Origin: a virus
Length of the DNA: 43,952 nt
Reading direction: 5' to 3' (one strand)
IMG/VR virus record: IMGVR_UViG_3300046368_000501
Location: 1 to 43,952 of that record
Made by a program: the position numbers and the translations under genes. This document shows, one piece after another, positions 31,624-39,627 of this stretch (the stretch's first letter is position 1; every line of letters begins with the position of its first letter). Under the pieces are notes generated by a model that was not told the DNA's origin, made no database searches, and worked only from the letters and a program-made list of their open reading frames with translations.

Positions 31624-33495
31624 TTAATATGACGAGGTTGATGTTGATGAATAACCAACTCCAGCACTCGACTCACCACTTGCAATGGTGTCTACTTCAC
31701 CTGTTACCTTAACATCTAGAGGGTCAATGTCAACTAAGTTACCTAAGTTTGCGACCACATCATTACCTGCTGGGATAACTGTGAAATCAATCGTTGAATC
31801 AGTATTACTCGTTGAAGTAATATTGATGGCATTGATTGTTATTTTCCCATTTGTATAATCCACTAAACCAGCTGTATTATCCAAATAAACTCTGGCACCA
31901 CTTGATAAGTAGTACCTTCTTAGAATACCGTTACCATCATCATCGAAATAATGAAGGTTAGTTGCATCCCCTTGAGTATAGAAACCTGTTGTTTGGGTGA
32001 TACCACCACCCGCTGCATTATATCCAATGTTTGGATTATAAAATGCATTACCAAAAGAACTTGTATAACCTGTTTCTTGTCCAGTCTTTATAGTAGTTCT
32101 TTTTCTTAATCTGATATTACATGTGTTAGATAGAATTGCACTATCTGTTTCATCGATTGCCTTAACAAGATTTGAATGTCTGAATACTGCATCAAAGTTT
32201 GCAAGGTTAGTATTATCGAATGTATTGATTGAACTTGTTACTAATGTCACCAATTCTCCGTTAGAGTATTGTGTTGCATTCTCATTGTATTTGAACACAC
32301 ATGTTATTAAAATTTTAACTATGTCTGCATCTATAATGGTAGGTCTTACTGTCATCATATTTAATGCATTTAGTTTTGTTTGTACTGCAGCCTTTTCTGT
32401 ATCTGATAGATAGTCTGAGTTCTTAGGTTTTAGCGCAATGAACACCTTTCCATATTCAGGCGGGTCATTGTCTTCACCACCCCATACTGCAACTGCATCT
32501 GCGTTCGGGTAATACTCACTGACCTTTGCTTTGTAGTCATTCAGTGTTACCAGTCTGTTCTGAGATGTATAGAACTTTGTTGCTTTAAATTTGATTGAGT
32601 CTATTGATTCTTTTTCTGCACCACCTGTGGATGCAATAACTCTTGTAGTTCTTATGTCTGAGAATCCATTGATACTTCCCACCATTGAGAATTGATTAGC
32701 TCCATCTGCATGATTTTCATCTACCACAATATAGGTTACTGAAATTGAATCACCGTCTTTAAGAGCTGCACCAAGAACACCATCACCAAAATACAATTCA
32801 ACATATCCTTCTTCATTCTCTTGTGTATAATATACTTTAGAGGTTGTATTAATTGATGAAATGTTTGTTGACAATGCATATGTGTCTGTAATACCATTTG
32901 ATGTAACTGTAACACTTACCTTAGATTTGTCAACCCTTGGATTTGATAATACGAATTTTGGATTTGCAATTTGAGAATCAAAGATGTATATGTCTGTTGC
33001 ATAAGTTCCTTGTACAAGGTTTACGTCCGTGTAATTGTAAGTAGTTCCATTCTGACTAGGTCTTACTGTTGATGTCACTACATAATTATAATTAGTTCCA
33101 TCATATACTGTCTGAAATACTGTTCCTCTTAACAATTGCATTTCTGCAGTTGTAGGAGATGTTCCATTTGCATTAATTACATTAGAACATGCAACATCGA
33201 TTGTTGCTTCAGAAGCTGATTCAGACGCTGGAATGAATCCTAAATCCTTTGCACGAGATACTACATTCTTTCTCATTTGTGCAGAGTCTAGGAATAATTC
33301 CGAAGCTGCTATGTTTGTATTGATTGCACCAATGTGTGATGAGTATGCAAGAAGGTCAATCAAGACCGACATATTTGACCCTTCAAAATCATAATCTTTA
33401 AATTGGTTTTGACCCTTTAAATAATTTTTTAGATTTTCTGCAATTGAATCAAAGTCTAAATCTGTGACGTTTATTTGTGAACTATTTGTTGCCAT
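31624..33495 (-). CDS. gp6: Baseplate wedge protein gp6 (J/gp47 family)
   Basis: gp6 forms the continuous ring of the baseplate. This 623-residue protein (T4 gp6 is 660) has the family head INVTDLDFDSIAENLKNYLK, QFKDYDFEGSNMSVLIDLLA, YSSHIGAINTNIAASELFLD and RKNVVSRAKDLGFIPASESA. Central segments include YVELYFGDGVLGAALKDGDS, RLVTLNDYKAKVSEYYPNAD and AVWGGEDNDPPEYGKVFIAL. It starts one base after the gp25 stop (TAAGATG) and so is coupled to it, the conserved 25-6 order of T4. The gp25-gp6 pair shares the leaderless-type late promoter at 33922-33929. Confidence 0.92.
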   Translation of the reverse strand: MATNSSQINVTDLDFDSIAENLKNYLKGQNQFKDYDFEGSNMSVLIDLLAYSSHIGAINTNIAASELFLDSAQMRKNVVSRAKDLGFIPASESASEATIDVACSNVINANGTSPTTAEMQLLRGTVFQTVYDGTNYNYVVTSTVRPSQNGTTYNYTDVNLVQGTYATDIYIFDSQIANPKFVLSNPRVDKSKVSVTVTSNGITDTYALSTNISSINTTSKVYYTQENEEGYVELYFGDGVLGAALKDGDSISVTYIVVDENHADGANQFSMVGSINGFSDIRTTRVIASTGGAEKESIDSIKFKATKFYTSQNRLVTLNDYKAKVSEYYPNADAVAVWGGEDNDPPEYGKVFIALKPKNSDYLSDTEKAAVQTKLNALNMMTVRPTIIDADIVKILITCVFKYNENATQYSNGELVTLVTSSINTFDNTNLANFDAVFRHSNLVKAIDETDSAILSNTCNIRLRKRTTIKTGQETGYTSSFGNAFYNPNIGYNAAGGGITQTTGFYTQGDATNLHYFDDDGNGILRRYYLSSGARVYLDNTAGLVDYTNGKITINAINITSTSNTDSTIDFTVIPAGNDVVANLGNLVDIDPLDVKVTGEVDTIASGESSAGVGYSSTSTSSY

Positions 33496-33496
33496 C

Positions 33497-33916
33497 TTAT
33501 CTTGCCCTCGTTACGGTGAATGTTAAATCTTGGTTTTTTACACCGTCGGTTATGTTATAAAAGATGGTTACGTCCATCTCGTTTCTCTCAACCTCGCCAA
33601 ACAATACTACAACATTTTTGACTCTTGGTTCGAAAGTCTCTATTACTTTTTTCATAGTAGACTTCATTCTGTTTACCTTTCTATCTGTGTCCAATTCAAA
33701 CAACATATTTCTAATAGAACCACCAAAGTTTGGCTTGAAAGGTCTTTCATATTTGTTGGTAAGAACTATATTTCTTACTGCTCTACGAATTGCATCTGTA
33801 TCTGTTTTGGTTGTAATGTCACCAGTAACAGGATGTGGTTTCATTGTAATATCCATATCGGCATAGATATTTTTTGTTGCAACTGTTTTTCCGTTATTTA
33901 TTAGTGTCTTTGCCAT
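33497..33916 (-). CDS. gp25: Baseplate wedge protein gp25
   Basis: gp25 is the lysozyme-like-fold wedge component that nucleates sheath assembly (GPW_gp25 family). The 139 residues include KNIYADMDITMKPHPVTGDI, ITTKTDTDAIRRAVRNIVLT, NKYERPFKPNFGGSIRNMLF (family core 'N.YERPF.P..G...R..LFE') and VIETFEPRVKNVVVLF. T4 gp25 has 132 residues. Compared with T4, about 15 extra residues precede the YADMDI segment, so a start at Met22 is a conceivable alternative. The ATG at 33916, however, lies exactly 5 nt after a perfect TATAAATA and has no Shine-Dalgarno sequence, matching the leaderless arrangement seen elsewhere here. Confidence 0.92.
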   Translation of the reverse strand: MAKTLINNGKTVATKNIYADMDITMKPHPVTGDITTKTDTDAIRRAVRNIVLTNKYERPFKPNFGGSIRNMLFELDTDRKVNRMKSTMKKVIETFEPRVKNVVVLFGEVERNEMDVTIFYNITDGVKNQDLTFTVTRAR

Positions 33917-33921
33917 GTATC

Positions 33922-33929
33922 TATTTATA
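33922..33929 (-). promoter_or_regulatory. Late promoter TATAAATA, 5 nt before gp25 ATG
   Basis: The minus strand reads TATAAATA-GATAC-ATG. It lies in the 28-bp gap after gp5. Predicted +1 is the A of the gp25 start codon. Confidence 0.85.
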
Positions 33930-33944
33930 CTCGCTTACTTATTA

Positions 33945-35243
33945 CTAACTTGGTTTAACGGAACTATATGTTCCCGAACTAGAACCACCACTCACAGTTG
34001 TTTTATGTGTATGAGATGAAAGCTTAGGTTTATTACCTTTCTTAGTTTGTATCTCGCCATCTGCAACTATAGATTTCTTATTAGTCTGAGCTCCAGTGAT
34101 ATGAACCGTACCGTCAACTGTTAGATTTGTAGTCATTTTTGTAGTTGGTGAAGTGAATGTAGTGTTACCCACTACGTCTGCGTTTAGTGTTCCACCAATC
34201 TGTGCATCTACGTTACCTTCGGTCACATCTAGATTGACATTACCTTTTGATACTGTTGTAAGAACATTTCCTTCTGATACTGTTGTGGTCATATCACCCT
34301 TCAATATGTTTGTTGTTACATTACCTGTATTGACATTGATAGTTACGTTACCTTTCTCTACGGTTACATCTGCATTACCAGCTATGTAAATCTTGTCATC
34401 CTTACATACTACTTGATAGTGGTCATTAACTATTCTAGAAACTTCTGAACCATCGGGATGTATCTCATGAAACGTTCCCGACCTATGATGTAAATTAATT
34501 CTTTCTTTAGTTGGAGTGTCATCTAATTCTATTAAATGACCCGACTCTGTTTGAGTAACTTTATTGTATGGATAGACTGGTTCCTCTGCACTGTCTAGGA
34601 ATCCCTCTAGATTGTCTGATAATTTATGGTCATATAAAGTTCCAGTTTTGAGTGTTCCTCTTGCAAAGGTTGACAAATCGGATTGGTCGGTGTATAATGG
34701 ATAGAAGGGTAAATCACTTTCAGTAAGTTCTGTCTCTGTAATCTTAGAACCAGTTGCATCATACATGACTGTAATTTCTTTTGGTGTTTTTGGTGCAGTA
34801 TCTAATGCAGTTGTTATTCCGAATCCTCGTCTAACATCTTGTTTTGGATTAGGCCCATCGGGTGTATCATTATAATCTGCAACGGTTAATTTTCTTGGGT
34901 CATTGAAACCTCTTTCAACTGACCTACTAACCTGTTCATCGGTTACAGTTTCTTTATAACCTTTTTGTGGAATACCTGCTGACGTTCCAAGAATGATAGG
35001 GTCTTGTTTTAAATCACCATCTCTGTAATATCCAAATACTGTACAACCTTCTATAAGTCCATGTTGAGTTCCTATACCCGAGAGTCCAGCTGCAGTTGTA
35101 GGCAGAATTACTTGACACCAAGGTAAGTCGGGTGTTGCAATCCATTGTTTATTATCAGTGTGGATTCCATGTATACGTACACGTACTCGACCTATCTTTA
35201 AAGGGTCTTGTCTATCTTCAACTATACCATAAAAGTAATCCAT
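33945..35243 (-). CDS. gp5: Baseplate hub/spike protein gp5 without lysozyme domain
   Basis: The N-terminal OB-fold is clear: DYFYGIVEDRQDPLKIGRVR, VRIHGIHTDN, LPWCQVILPTTAAG, GLIEGCTVFGYYRDGDLKQD, PIILGTSAG (residues 1-90). T4 gp5 (575 residues) then carries a lysozyme domain; here (432 residues) I find none. There is instead ESGHLIELDDTPTKERINLH and HHRSGTFHEIHPDGSEV. Residues ~300-355 contain six tandem nonapeptides beginning GN[VM] (GNVTINVNT, GNVTTNILK, GDMTTTVSE, GNVLTTVSK, GNVNLDVTE, GNVDAQIGG), the triple-stranded beta-helix of the spike. The tip has SSHTHK (His411, His413), an HxH of the kind that binds iron at P2-type spike tips. It punctures the outer membrane at infection. TAATG overlap with the hub gene upstream indicates coupling. 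Confidence 0.9.
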   Translation of the reverse strand: MDYFYGIVEDRQDPLKIGRVRVRIHGIHTDNKQWIATPDLPWCQVILPTTAAGLSGIGTQHGLIEGCTVFGYYRDGDLKQDPIILGTSAGIPQKGYKETVTDEQVSRSVERGFNDPRKLTVADYNDTPDGPNPKQDVRRGFGITTALDTAPKTPKEITVMYDATGSKITETELTESDLPFYPLYTDQSDLSTFARGTLKTGTLYDHKLSDNLEGFLDSAEEPVYPYNKVTQTESGHLIELDDTPTKERINLHHRSGTFHEIHPDGSEVSRIVNDHYQVVCKDDKIYIAGNADVTVEKGNVTINVNTGNVTTNILKGDMTTTVSEGNVLTTVSKGNVNLDVTEGNVDAQIGGTLNADVVGNTTFTSPTTKMTTNLTVDGTVHITGAQTNKKSIVADGEIQTKKGNKPKLSSHTHKTTVSGGSSSGTYSSVKPS

Positions 35244-36694
35244 TATATCTCCTTCGGTGATTTATCACTATCTGCTAAACCTGGCGCATCCACAACCTTC
35301 ATTGTGTAACTTTCTTTTGCACACTCTAAATGCATTACCCCTGTTGCAGTACCTATGTCTATGTTGCAACTAAGGTCGGTTATTAGATATCTATCATCAT
35401 TCAACGTGTCACTAACGTTACCATCTATTGTTTCTGCATTTGGAATGTTTAATTTAATAACTGTCCCTACTGAGATATCTGTTCTTAATGGTATCGTTAC
35501 AATTATTTTATGTTGTTCTAAAATTTCTAGTAAAGCACTTCTTTCTAATCTTGCATTGTCTTTGTTTTTACTTCCACTAAAAATTTCATCGGTTGAAATA
35601 TCATCTGCATTATCAAAGGAGTGGTTTGACGTGTATCCATATTCCACTTTAGTTTCAAATGCTTTGTTCATTGCAAGGTCTACATCAAGTTCAATTATAC
35701 TTGGTGCTTCCCTTTCGTCCATCTGATTGTTAGCAGATAACATAACTTCTTCATCATCTGTTATTATCAATGGAAAGCCTGAGACATGTTTCTGACCTTT
35801 AGACATTGATTCTTGATAATCGTAAATAATGTCTTCTTCTAGTTTTCTAACTGGGTCATATATTTTCATAGATGAACCATATGCACCACCAATCAATCCA
35901 GCAAGTGTATCAAACTCTTGGGGTTTATAGTAATTGAGTATAACACTATTGAGACCGCCTGGAGCATTCAAATCAGTTTGGTCTGTTTCCAAATTACTCT
36001 GAGTCGGTTTAAAGGTAAACTCAATTGGGAATTCTCTTTGCATCATTCCTTCTACTGAACCAAATCTAAATCCACCATTAAGAGTCTGATAGAAAAACAT
36101 TGAGTTTTTCCATCCTTCACTTACTTCTGAGTTTGCAGTGTTGACAACGTAATCCATAAATCTATTCACTGACCAATTGGGACAAATGAATTGATGATTT
36201 GTTGTTTCAGTACCTTCCCATAAATCAAATTCTTCGGGTTGGAAGTTTGCTTCGTCTAATAATGCATCCTGTAACATTTGACCTTTAGAACCTCTGAAAA
36301 CTCTACTAAGTCTTTTCTTATTAACATAGAATTGTCTAGGGTCAACAAATTTTACTACATAAGACATAGTAGACTCTTTGGGTCTTTGAGTGTTTTCTAC
36401 TTTGTATATTCTGAAAGTCTTATCAATAGTAAACTCTTTTGCAGCTTCTTCATCAAATCCTTCTTTTTGTTTTACAGATATACGAATAAACTCTTGTCCA
36501 GTAAAACGATAATTTTTAAGTAATCCTACCCCATCGATAAATGATGCTTGGCCCGAACAGAATTTACTGAAGATTGATTCATATAAAGTTATACCAATAC
36601 ATACAGCATCAACCACGACTGTCTCACCGTGTTGATTTATAATTGTAAGTGCTTCGATGGAAAAACCACCAGCAGTAAAATTGCCTTGGGCCAT
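35243..36694 (-). CDS. Baseplate hub protein, probable gp27 counterpart
   Basis: The 483-residue protein precedes and is translationally coupled (TAATG) to gp5. It starts FTAGGFSIEALTIINQHGET, continues ITLYESIFSKFCSGQASFID, GQEFIRISVKQ, TFRIYKVENTQRPKESTMSY, then QFYVNKKRLSRVFRGSKGQM, ICPNWSVNRFMDYVV and FFYQTLNGGFRFGSVEGMMQ. This order of beta-domains and the 'NW.....L..L' segment is typical of tail hub proteins of the gp27/gpD structural family that form the trimeric torus above the spike. T4 gp27 has 391 residues. I cannot confirm T4 homology by sequence, so the name is left open, but genomic position next to gp5 and gp53 supports hub function. Confidence 0.75.
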   Translation of the reverse strand: MAQGNFTAGGFSIEALTIINQHGETVVVDAVCIGITLYESIFSKFCSGQASFIDGVGLLKNYRFTGQEFIRISVKQKEGFDEEAAKEFTIDKTFRIYKVENTQRPKESTMSYVVKFVDPRQFYVNKKRLSRVFRGSKGQMLQDALLDEANFQPEEFDLWEGTETTNHQFICPNWSVNRFMDYVVNTANSEVSEGWKNSMFFYQTLNGGFRFGSVEGMMQREFPIEFTFKPTQSNLETDQTDLNAPGGLNSVILNYYKPQEFDTLAGLIGGAYGSSMKIYDPVRKLEEDIIYDYQESMSKGQKHVSGFPLIITDDEEVMLSANNQMDEREAPSIIELDVDLAMNKAFETKVEYGYTSNHSFDNADDISTDEIFSGSKNKDNARLERSALLEILEQHKIIVTIPLRTDISVGTVIKLNIPNAETIDGNVSDTLNDDRYLITDLSCNIDIGTATGVMHLECAKESYTMKVVDAPGLADSDKSPKEI

Positions 36695-37410
36695 TATGAA
36701 CTCATTATTCTATCAAACTCTTGCACTACTTTTCTTATGTACGTTGGTCTAATAATTTTTATTAATCTTTTCTTATCGTTTATATCAAACTCATCTTGCC
36801 ATAGTGATACTGAAGTATATCCATTTTCAAAATGATTTTTTCTTAATCCGTTACTATCTTTATAATATGCAATACCATCTATTTGATTAACTGCATTTAG
36901 AATTGTGGAAGTCTTATTAGAGATATCACCAGTAATAGTATCTCCACCATCAAAACCTAGTTTACCTTCTACTCCAATTCTATTATATGTAGGTTGCACT
37001 TTAATGATGTGTGCTTCGTTACCATCGTTGGCCACAATCTTTTCCCCCAATAGAAACTTTGAAGTTTGGTCTATCATATCAGAGGTATTATTGAAAGTCA
37101 ACCATTGGCCTGGGTATTTTTGTTTCAAATATATTTCAAATGTTTGTGTGTCTTTATGCCAATCATAATATGATTGCATTTGGTTAACTAATAACAGAGT
37201 CCAATGCAAGTCACCATTACCATAAAGCTTTGTTGCAACGACATCGGGTCTTTCACCATCTTCTAATTCGTAGTACTCATAATCAACAATACTGTTAACT
37301 GCATTTTGTTCTATTGTAGACTTTCTAAAGAAGTCTTTAATTGTAATCCATTTACCATTTGATAATTTATAATTGGTTGTAGGAAAGTTCTTGAAAAATT
37401 CATTTGCCAT
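36694..37410 (-). CDS. gp53: Baseplate wedge protein gp53
   Basis: gp53 joins wedges around the hub. The 238-residue protein (T4: 196) shows the family pattern FFKNFPTTNYKLSNGKWITI, KDFFRKSTIEQNAVNSIVDY and a LysM-like segment YYELEDGERPDVVATKLYGN then LHWTLLLVNQMQSYYDW. The C-terminal DKKRLIKIIRPTYIRKVVQE ends the T4-type family. Between (about 120-170) a small beta insertion (GEKIVANDGNEAHIIKVQPT, GKLGFDGGDTITG) is seen. It follows gp48 by two bases and overlaps the next gene by TAATG, so gp48-gp53-hub-gp5 form one tightly coupled unit. Confidence 0.88.
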   Translation of the reverse strand: MANEFFKNFPTTNYKLSNGKWITIKDFFRKSTIEQNAVNSIVDYEYYELEDGERPDVVATKLYGNGDLHWTLLLVNQMQSYYDWHKDTQTFEIYLKQKYPGQWLTFNNTSDMIDQTSKFLLGEKIVANDGNEAHIIKVQPTYNRIGVEGKLGFDGGDTITGDISNKTSTILNAVNQIDGIAYYKDSNGLRKNHFENGYTSVSLWQDEFDINDKKRLIKIIRPTYIRKVVQEFDRIMSS

Positions 37411-37412
37411 TA

Positions 37413-38552
37413 TTAACCACCATCTCCACTAGACGCTGCATTCGTAGCTGCAACTGTTTCTGACCTTCTCATTGCAAGGGATTTATTACCACTACCGATA
37501 GTCTTATCTGCTTTAGAAGATTTAGATATCTGTTGATAATTTTCTTGAGTGAGTATTTTAATTTCTGTAAATGATAAGGACATTGTTGAAGACACAGGGT
37601 ATCCATCTTCAAATAATTTAGTTGAATGTTTAGCAGATACACTTGTACAAACCATAGGTAAGAAGTCATCAAACTGTTCTGCGATTGGGCCTTCCCAATA
37701 TGCCTTAAAAATATTTGGATAGTTGAAGTAGTTCTCTACTGCAGTGTCCCCTTCTGCATTACTATATGTATCGGGTAACATTGCTGTTTTAAAAGCCCAT
37801 ATGATATCTTGAACTTCTTGTGATTCATATTTATTTCTAGGATAAAACTCGTAATCAAAACTAAAGTCTCTGAATCCTACTCCTTGAAACATTTGTTCTT
37901 CCATAGGATTCACTGCTCTTCCAGCAAGGAAATTACTTGAATCACCAACTATCATTGTTGCAAGAGAATCTAAACCTGTTTGTATTGCATTTTCTAATGC
38001 AGTTCCAACAGCCTGTAATGTTGACCCATCCATCTTACCATTGAAAGAATCTTTTATTTCTAATGCACTTCTAATACCTTTACCAACTCCAGTTGCTGAG
38101 TATTCTGCTTTAACATCATCTCCAACTTCACTTGGAACATATAATGCTATCTCTATGGTTTCAGATGATAGTAAGTTTTTATTGTTTTCTCCTTCTCTTG
38201 CAACCCTTGGTAATGTTTCAAAAATAATAAAATTTTCTACCCCATCCCCAATTGGATATTGTAACTCTCTCACCTTTGTTTCGGGGGAGGCCTTTGCATA
38301 TTTTTTTGATTTCACTGATTGACGAGACTTTTCTAGACTTGCACGTCTATTGTTTAGTGTATTTTCAGCTTCTAATTTTTGTTGTGCTAATTTATCTGCA
38401 ACACCACCAAGAGCAGACCCTTCAATGCCTTGGGTCACCATGTCTTTTAGGTCATAACCTGTTCCACTGATTTTTGCTTGTATTCCTTTAAGAGATTTAA
38501 CTGCTTGTTTCCCTTGGTTTACTTTGTTTAGTATTTTGTTGATATTCGGCAT
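37413..38552 (-). CDS. gp48: Baseplate tail-tube cap protein gp48
   Basis: gp48 caps the baseplate hub and starts the tail tube. The 379-residue protein (T4: 364) contains a helical, lysine-rich N-terminus (LNKVNQGKQAVKSLKGIQAK), LQYPIGDGVENFIIFETLPR, then the diagnostic tube-cap segment GVGFRDFSFDYEFYPRNKYE, SQEVQDIIWAFKTAMLPDTY, YFNYPNIFKAYWEGP and FLPMVCTSVSAKHS, VSSTMSLSFTEIKILTQENY. T4 gp54 shares part of this pattern; I choose gp48 because of length and the FYPRN motif, and because a better gp54 candidate lies at 41636. AGGGATTC before the ATG serves as ribosome site; a late-type octamer CATAAATA lies 42 nt upstream. Confidence 0.85.
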   Translation of the reverse strand: MPNINKILNKVNQGKQAVKSLKGIQAKISGTGYDLKDMVTQGIEGSALGGVADKLAQQKLEAENTLNNRRASLEKSRQSVKSKKYAKASPETKVRELQYPIGDGVENFIIFETLPRVAREGENNKNLLSSETIEIALYVPSEVGDDVKAEYSATGVGKGIRSALEIKDSFNGKMDGSTLQAVGTALENAIQTGLDSLATMIVGDSSNFLAGRAVNPMEEQMFQGVGFRDFSFDYEFYPRNKYESQEVQDIIWAFKTAMLPDTYSNAEGDTAVENYFNYPNIFKAYWEGPIAEQFDDFLPMVCTSVSAKHSTKLFEDGYPVSSTMSLSFTEIKILTQENYQQISKSSKADKTIGSGNKSLAMRRSETVAATNAASSGDGG

Positions 38553-38562
38553 TCAGAATCCC

Positions 38563-38570
38563 TATAAATA
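38563..38570 (+). promoter_or_regulatory. Late promoter TATAAATA for plus-strand operon
   Basis: A perfect TATAAATA on the plus strand ends 29 nt before the gp4 ATG at 38600. It faces away from gp48 and lies within 11 bp of the gp48 start. Confidence 0.8.
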
Positions 38571-38594
38571 GTTCTTGTTAATTATGGTTACTGT

Positions 38595-38602
38595 TATTTA
38601 TG
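38595..38602 (-). promoter_or_regulatory. Late promoter CATAAATA for gp48 operon, overlapping gp4 start
   Basis: The minus strand reads CATAAATA, one mismatch from the T4 octamer, 42 nt before the gp48 ATG. The octamer includes the complement of the gp4 start codon. Confidence 0.6.
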
Positions 38603-39049
38603 GCATATTCGGGTAAGTTCAAACCAAAGAACTACAAAAAATACAAAGGAGACCCCACTAAAATCTATTATAGGTCTTTATGGGAGCGTAGATTTATGGT
38701 TTACTGTGATGAAAACACCAATATCTTAGAATGGGGTAGTGAAGAAATCATTATACCCTACATTTCACCCCTAGACAAGAGACCACATAGATACTTTCCC
38801 GACTTTTACATAAAATATAAGAATGCATCGGGTCAAATACTCCGTGAAATCATTGAAGTCAAGCCTAAGAAACAAACTAAACCCCCAAAACAACCAAAAC
38901 GTAAGACACAACGTTACTACAAAGAGGTTGCAACCTATGTTATCAACGAAGCAAAGTTTAAAGCTGCAGAAAGTTTCTGCAAAGATAGAAAATTGGGATT
39001 CCGTATACTAACTGAAGACCATTTACTCCCAAAAAAGGTAAAGAAATGA
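38600..39049 (+). CDS. gp4: Head completion nuclease gp4 (T4 gp50/gp4)
   Basis: This 149-residue protein (T4 gp4: 150) matches the T4 head-completion family, a TnsA-like PD-(D/E)XK nuclease fold needed to finish DNA-filled heads. Motifs: KPKNYKKYKGDPTKIYYRSL, WERRFMVYCDENTNILEWGS with Glu29, then RYFPDFYI with Asp68 and EIIEVKPKKQT with Glu86 and Lys88. All predicted active-site residues are present. The protein is strongly basic at its ends, consistent with DNA binding. It is the first gene of the plus-strand unit behind a TATAAATA and overlaps the next gene by ATGA. No clear Shine-Dalgarno is seen before the ATG. Confidence 0.9.
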   Translation: MAYSGKFKPKNYKKYKGDPTKIYYRSLWERRFMVYCDENTNILEWGSEEIIIPYISPLDKRPHRYFPDFYIKYKNASGQILREIIEVKPKKQTKPPKQPKRKTQRYYKEVATYVINEAKFKAAESFCKDRKLGFRILTEDHLLPKKVKK

Positions 39050-39627
39050 AAAAATTATATGTGTTTGATTTAGATGGAGTCTTAATTGATTCCAAAAAGA
39101 ACATGGAAACAGCATTCAACTCCTTAGAGACTGGTATGCCATTTGAAGATTACTTCAAACATATTGGTAAACCATTCAAAGACATCTTAACTGAGATGGG
39201 TATACTTACTGACCAAGATGAGTTGATGAAAATGTACAACAAAGCATCTGAAGAAAATGGAGACATGATAAAATTCTACAAGGGTGTAGAAAAACACCTT
39301 CAACATTTACAAGCTGAAGGTAAAAAATTAGCCGTGGTAACTTCGAAGTCACATCACCGAGCTCATGCTATTCTGCTTGAACTTGATGTTGAATTTGAAA
39401 TTATATGCTGTCCGAATGAACGGTTTAGAGGGAAACCATCTCCCGACCAATTACTATATACACTTGCAGAATGTAATGTAGACCCAAAAGATGCAGTCTA
39501 TGTGGGTGACATGCAAGTAGATATGGATTGTGCAGACAGAGCTGGTGTTGATTTTATTTACGCAGAATATGGATATGGAGATATAGAATGTTGTTGGAAC
39601 AGAGCAAGTTCAATCGAGTCGGTTTAA
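39046..39627 (+). CDS. HAD-family phosphatase
   Basis: The 193-residue protein has the four HAD motifs: FDLDGVL (nucleophile Asp8, acid Asp10), VVTSKS (Thr99), Lys130 in GKPSPD, and VGDMQVDMD (Asp155, Asp159). A small helical cap between motifs I and II (about 17-75) places it with C1-capped phosphatases such as phosphoglycolate or nucleotide/sugar phosphatases, not with KdsC, which lacks such a cap and has a FDVDGVLTDG-type motif. The specific substrate is unknown. Its neighbour is kdsB, and the two overlap by 40 bp, so a role in sugar-phosphate metabolism feeding Kdo or a similar sugar is a reasonable inference. It overlaps gp4 by ATGA. Confidence 0.85.
   Translation: MKKLYVFDLDGVLIDSKKNMETAFNSLETGMPFEDYFKHIGKPFKDILTEMGILTDQDELMKMYNKASEENGDMIKFYKGVEKHLQHLQAEGKKLAVVTSKSHHRAHAILLELDVEFEIICCPNERFRGKPSPDQLLYTLAECNVDPKDAVYVGDMQVDMDCADRAGVDFIYAEYGYGDIECCWNRASSIESV

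Noticed and set aside
33945-35243. Annotating gp5 as tail lysozyme.
   Set aside because: The region between the OB domain and the beta-helix does not show the T4-lysozyme catalytic E...D...T arrangement or its helical content.
39046-39627. Calling the HAD protein KdsC because it lies beside kdsB.
   Set aside because: A helical cap between motifs I and II and the DLDGVL motif point to C1-type phosphatases; KdsC is capless. Substrate left open.
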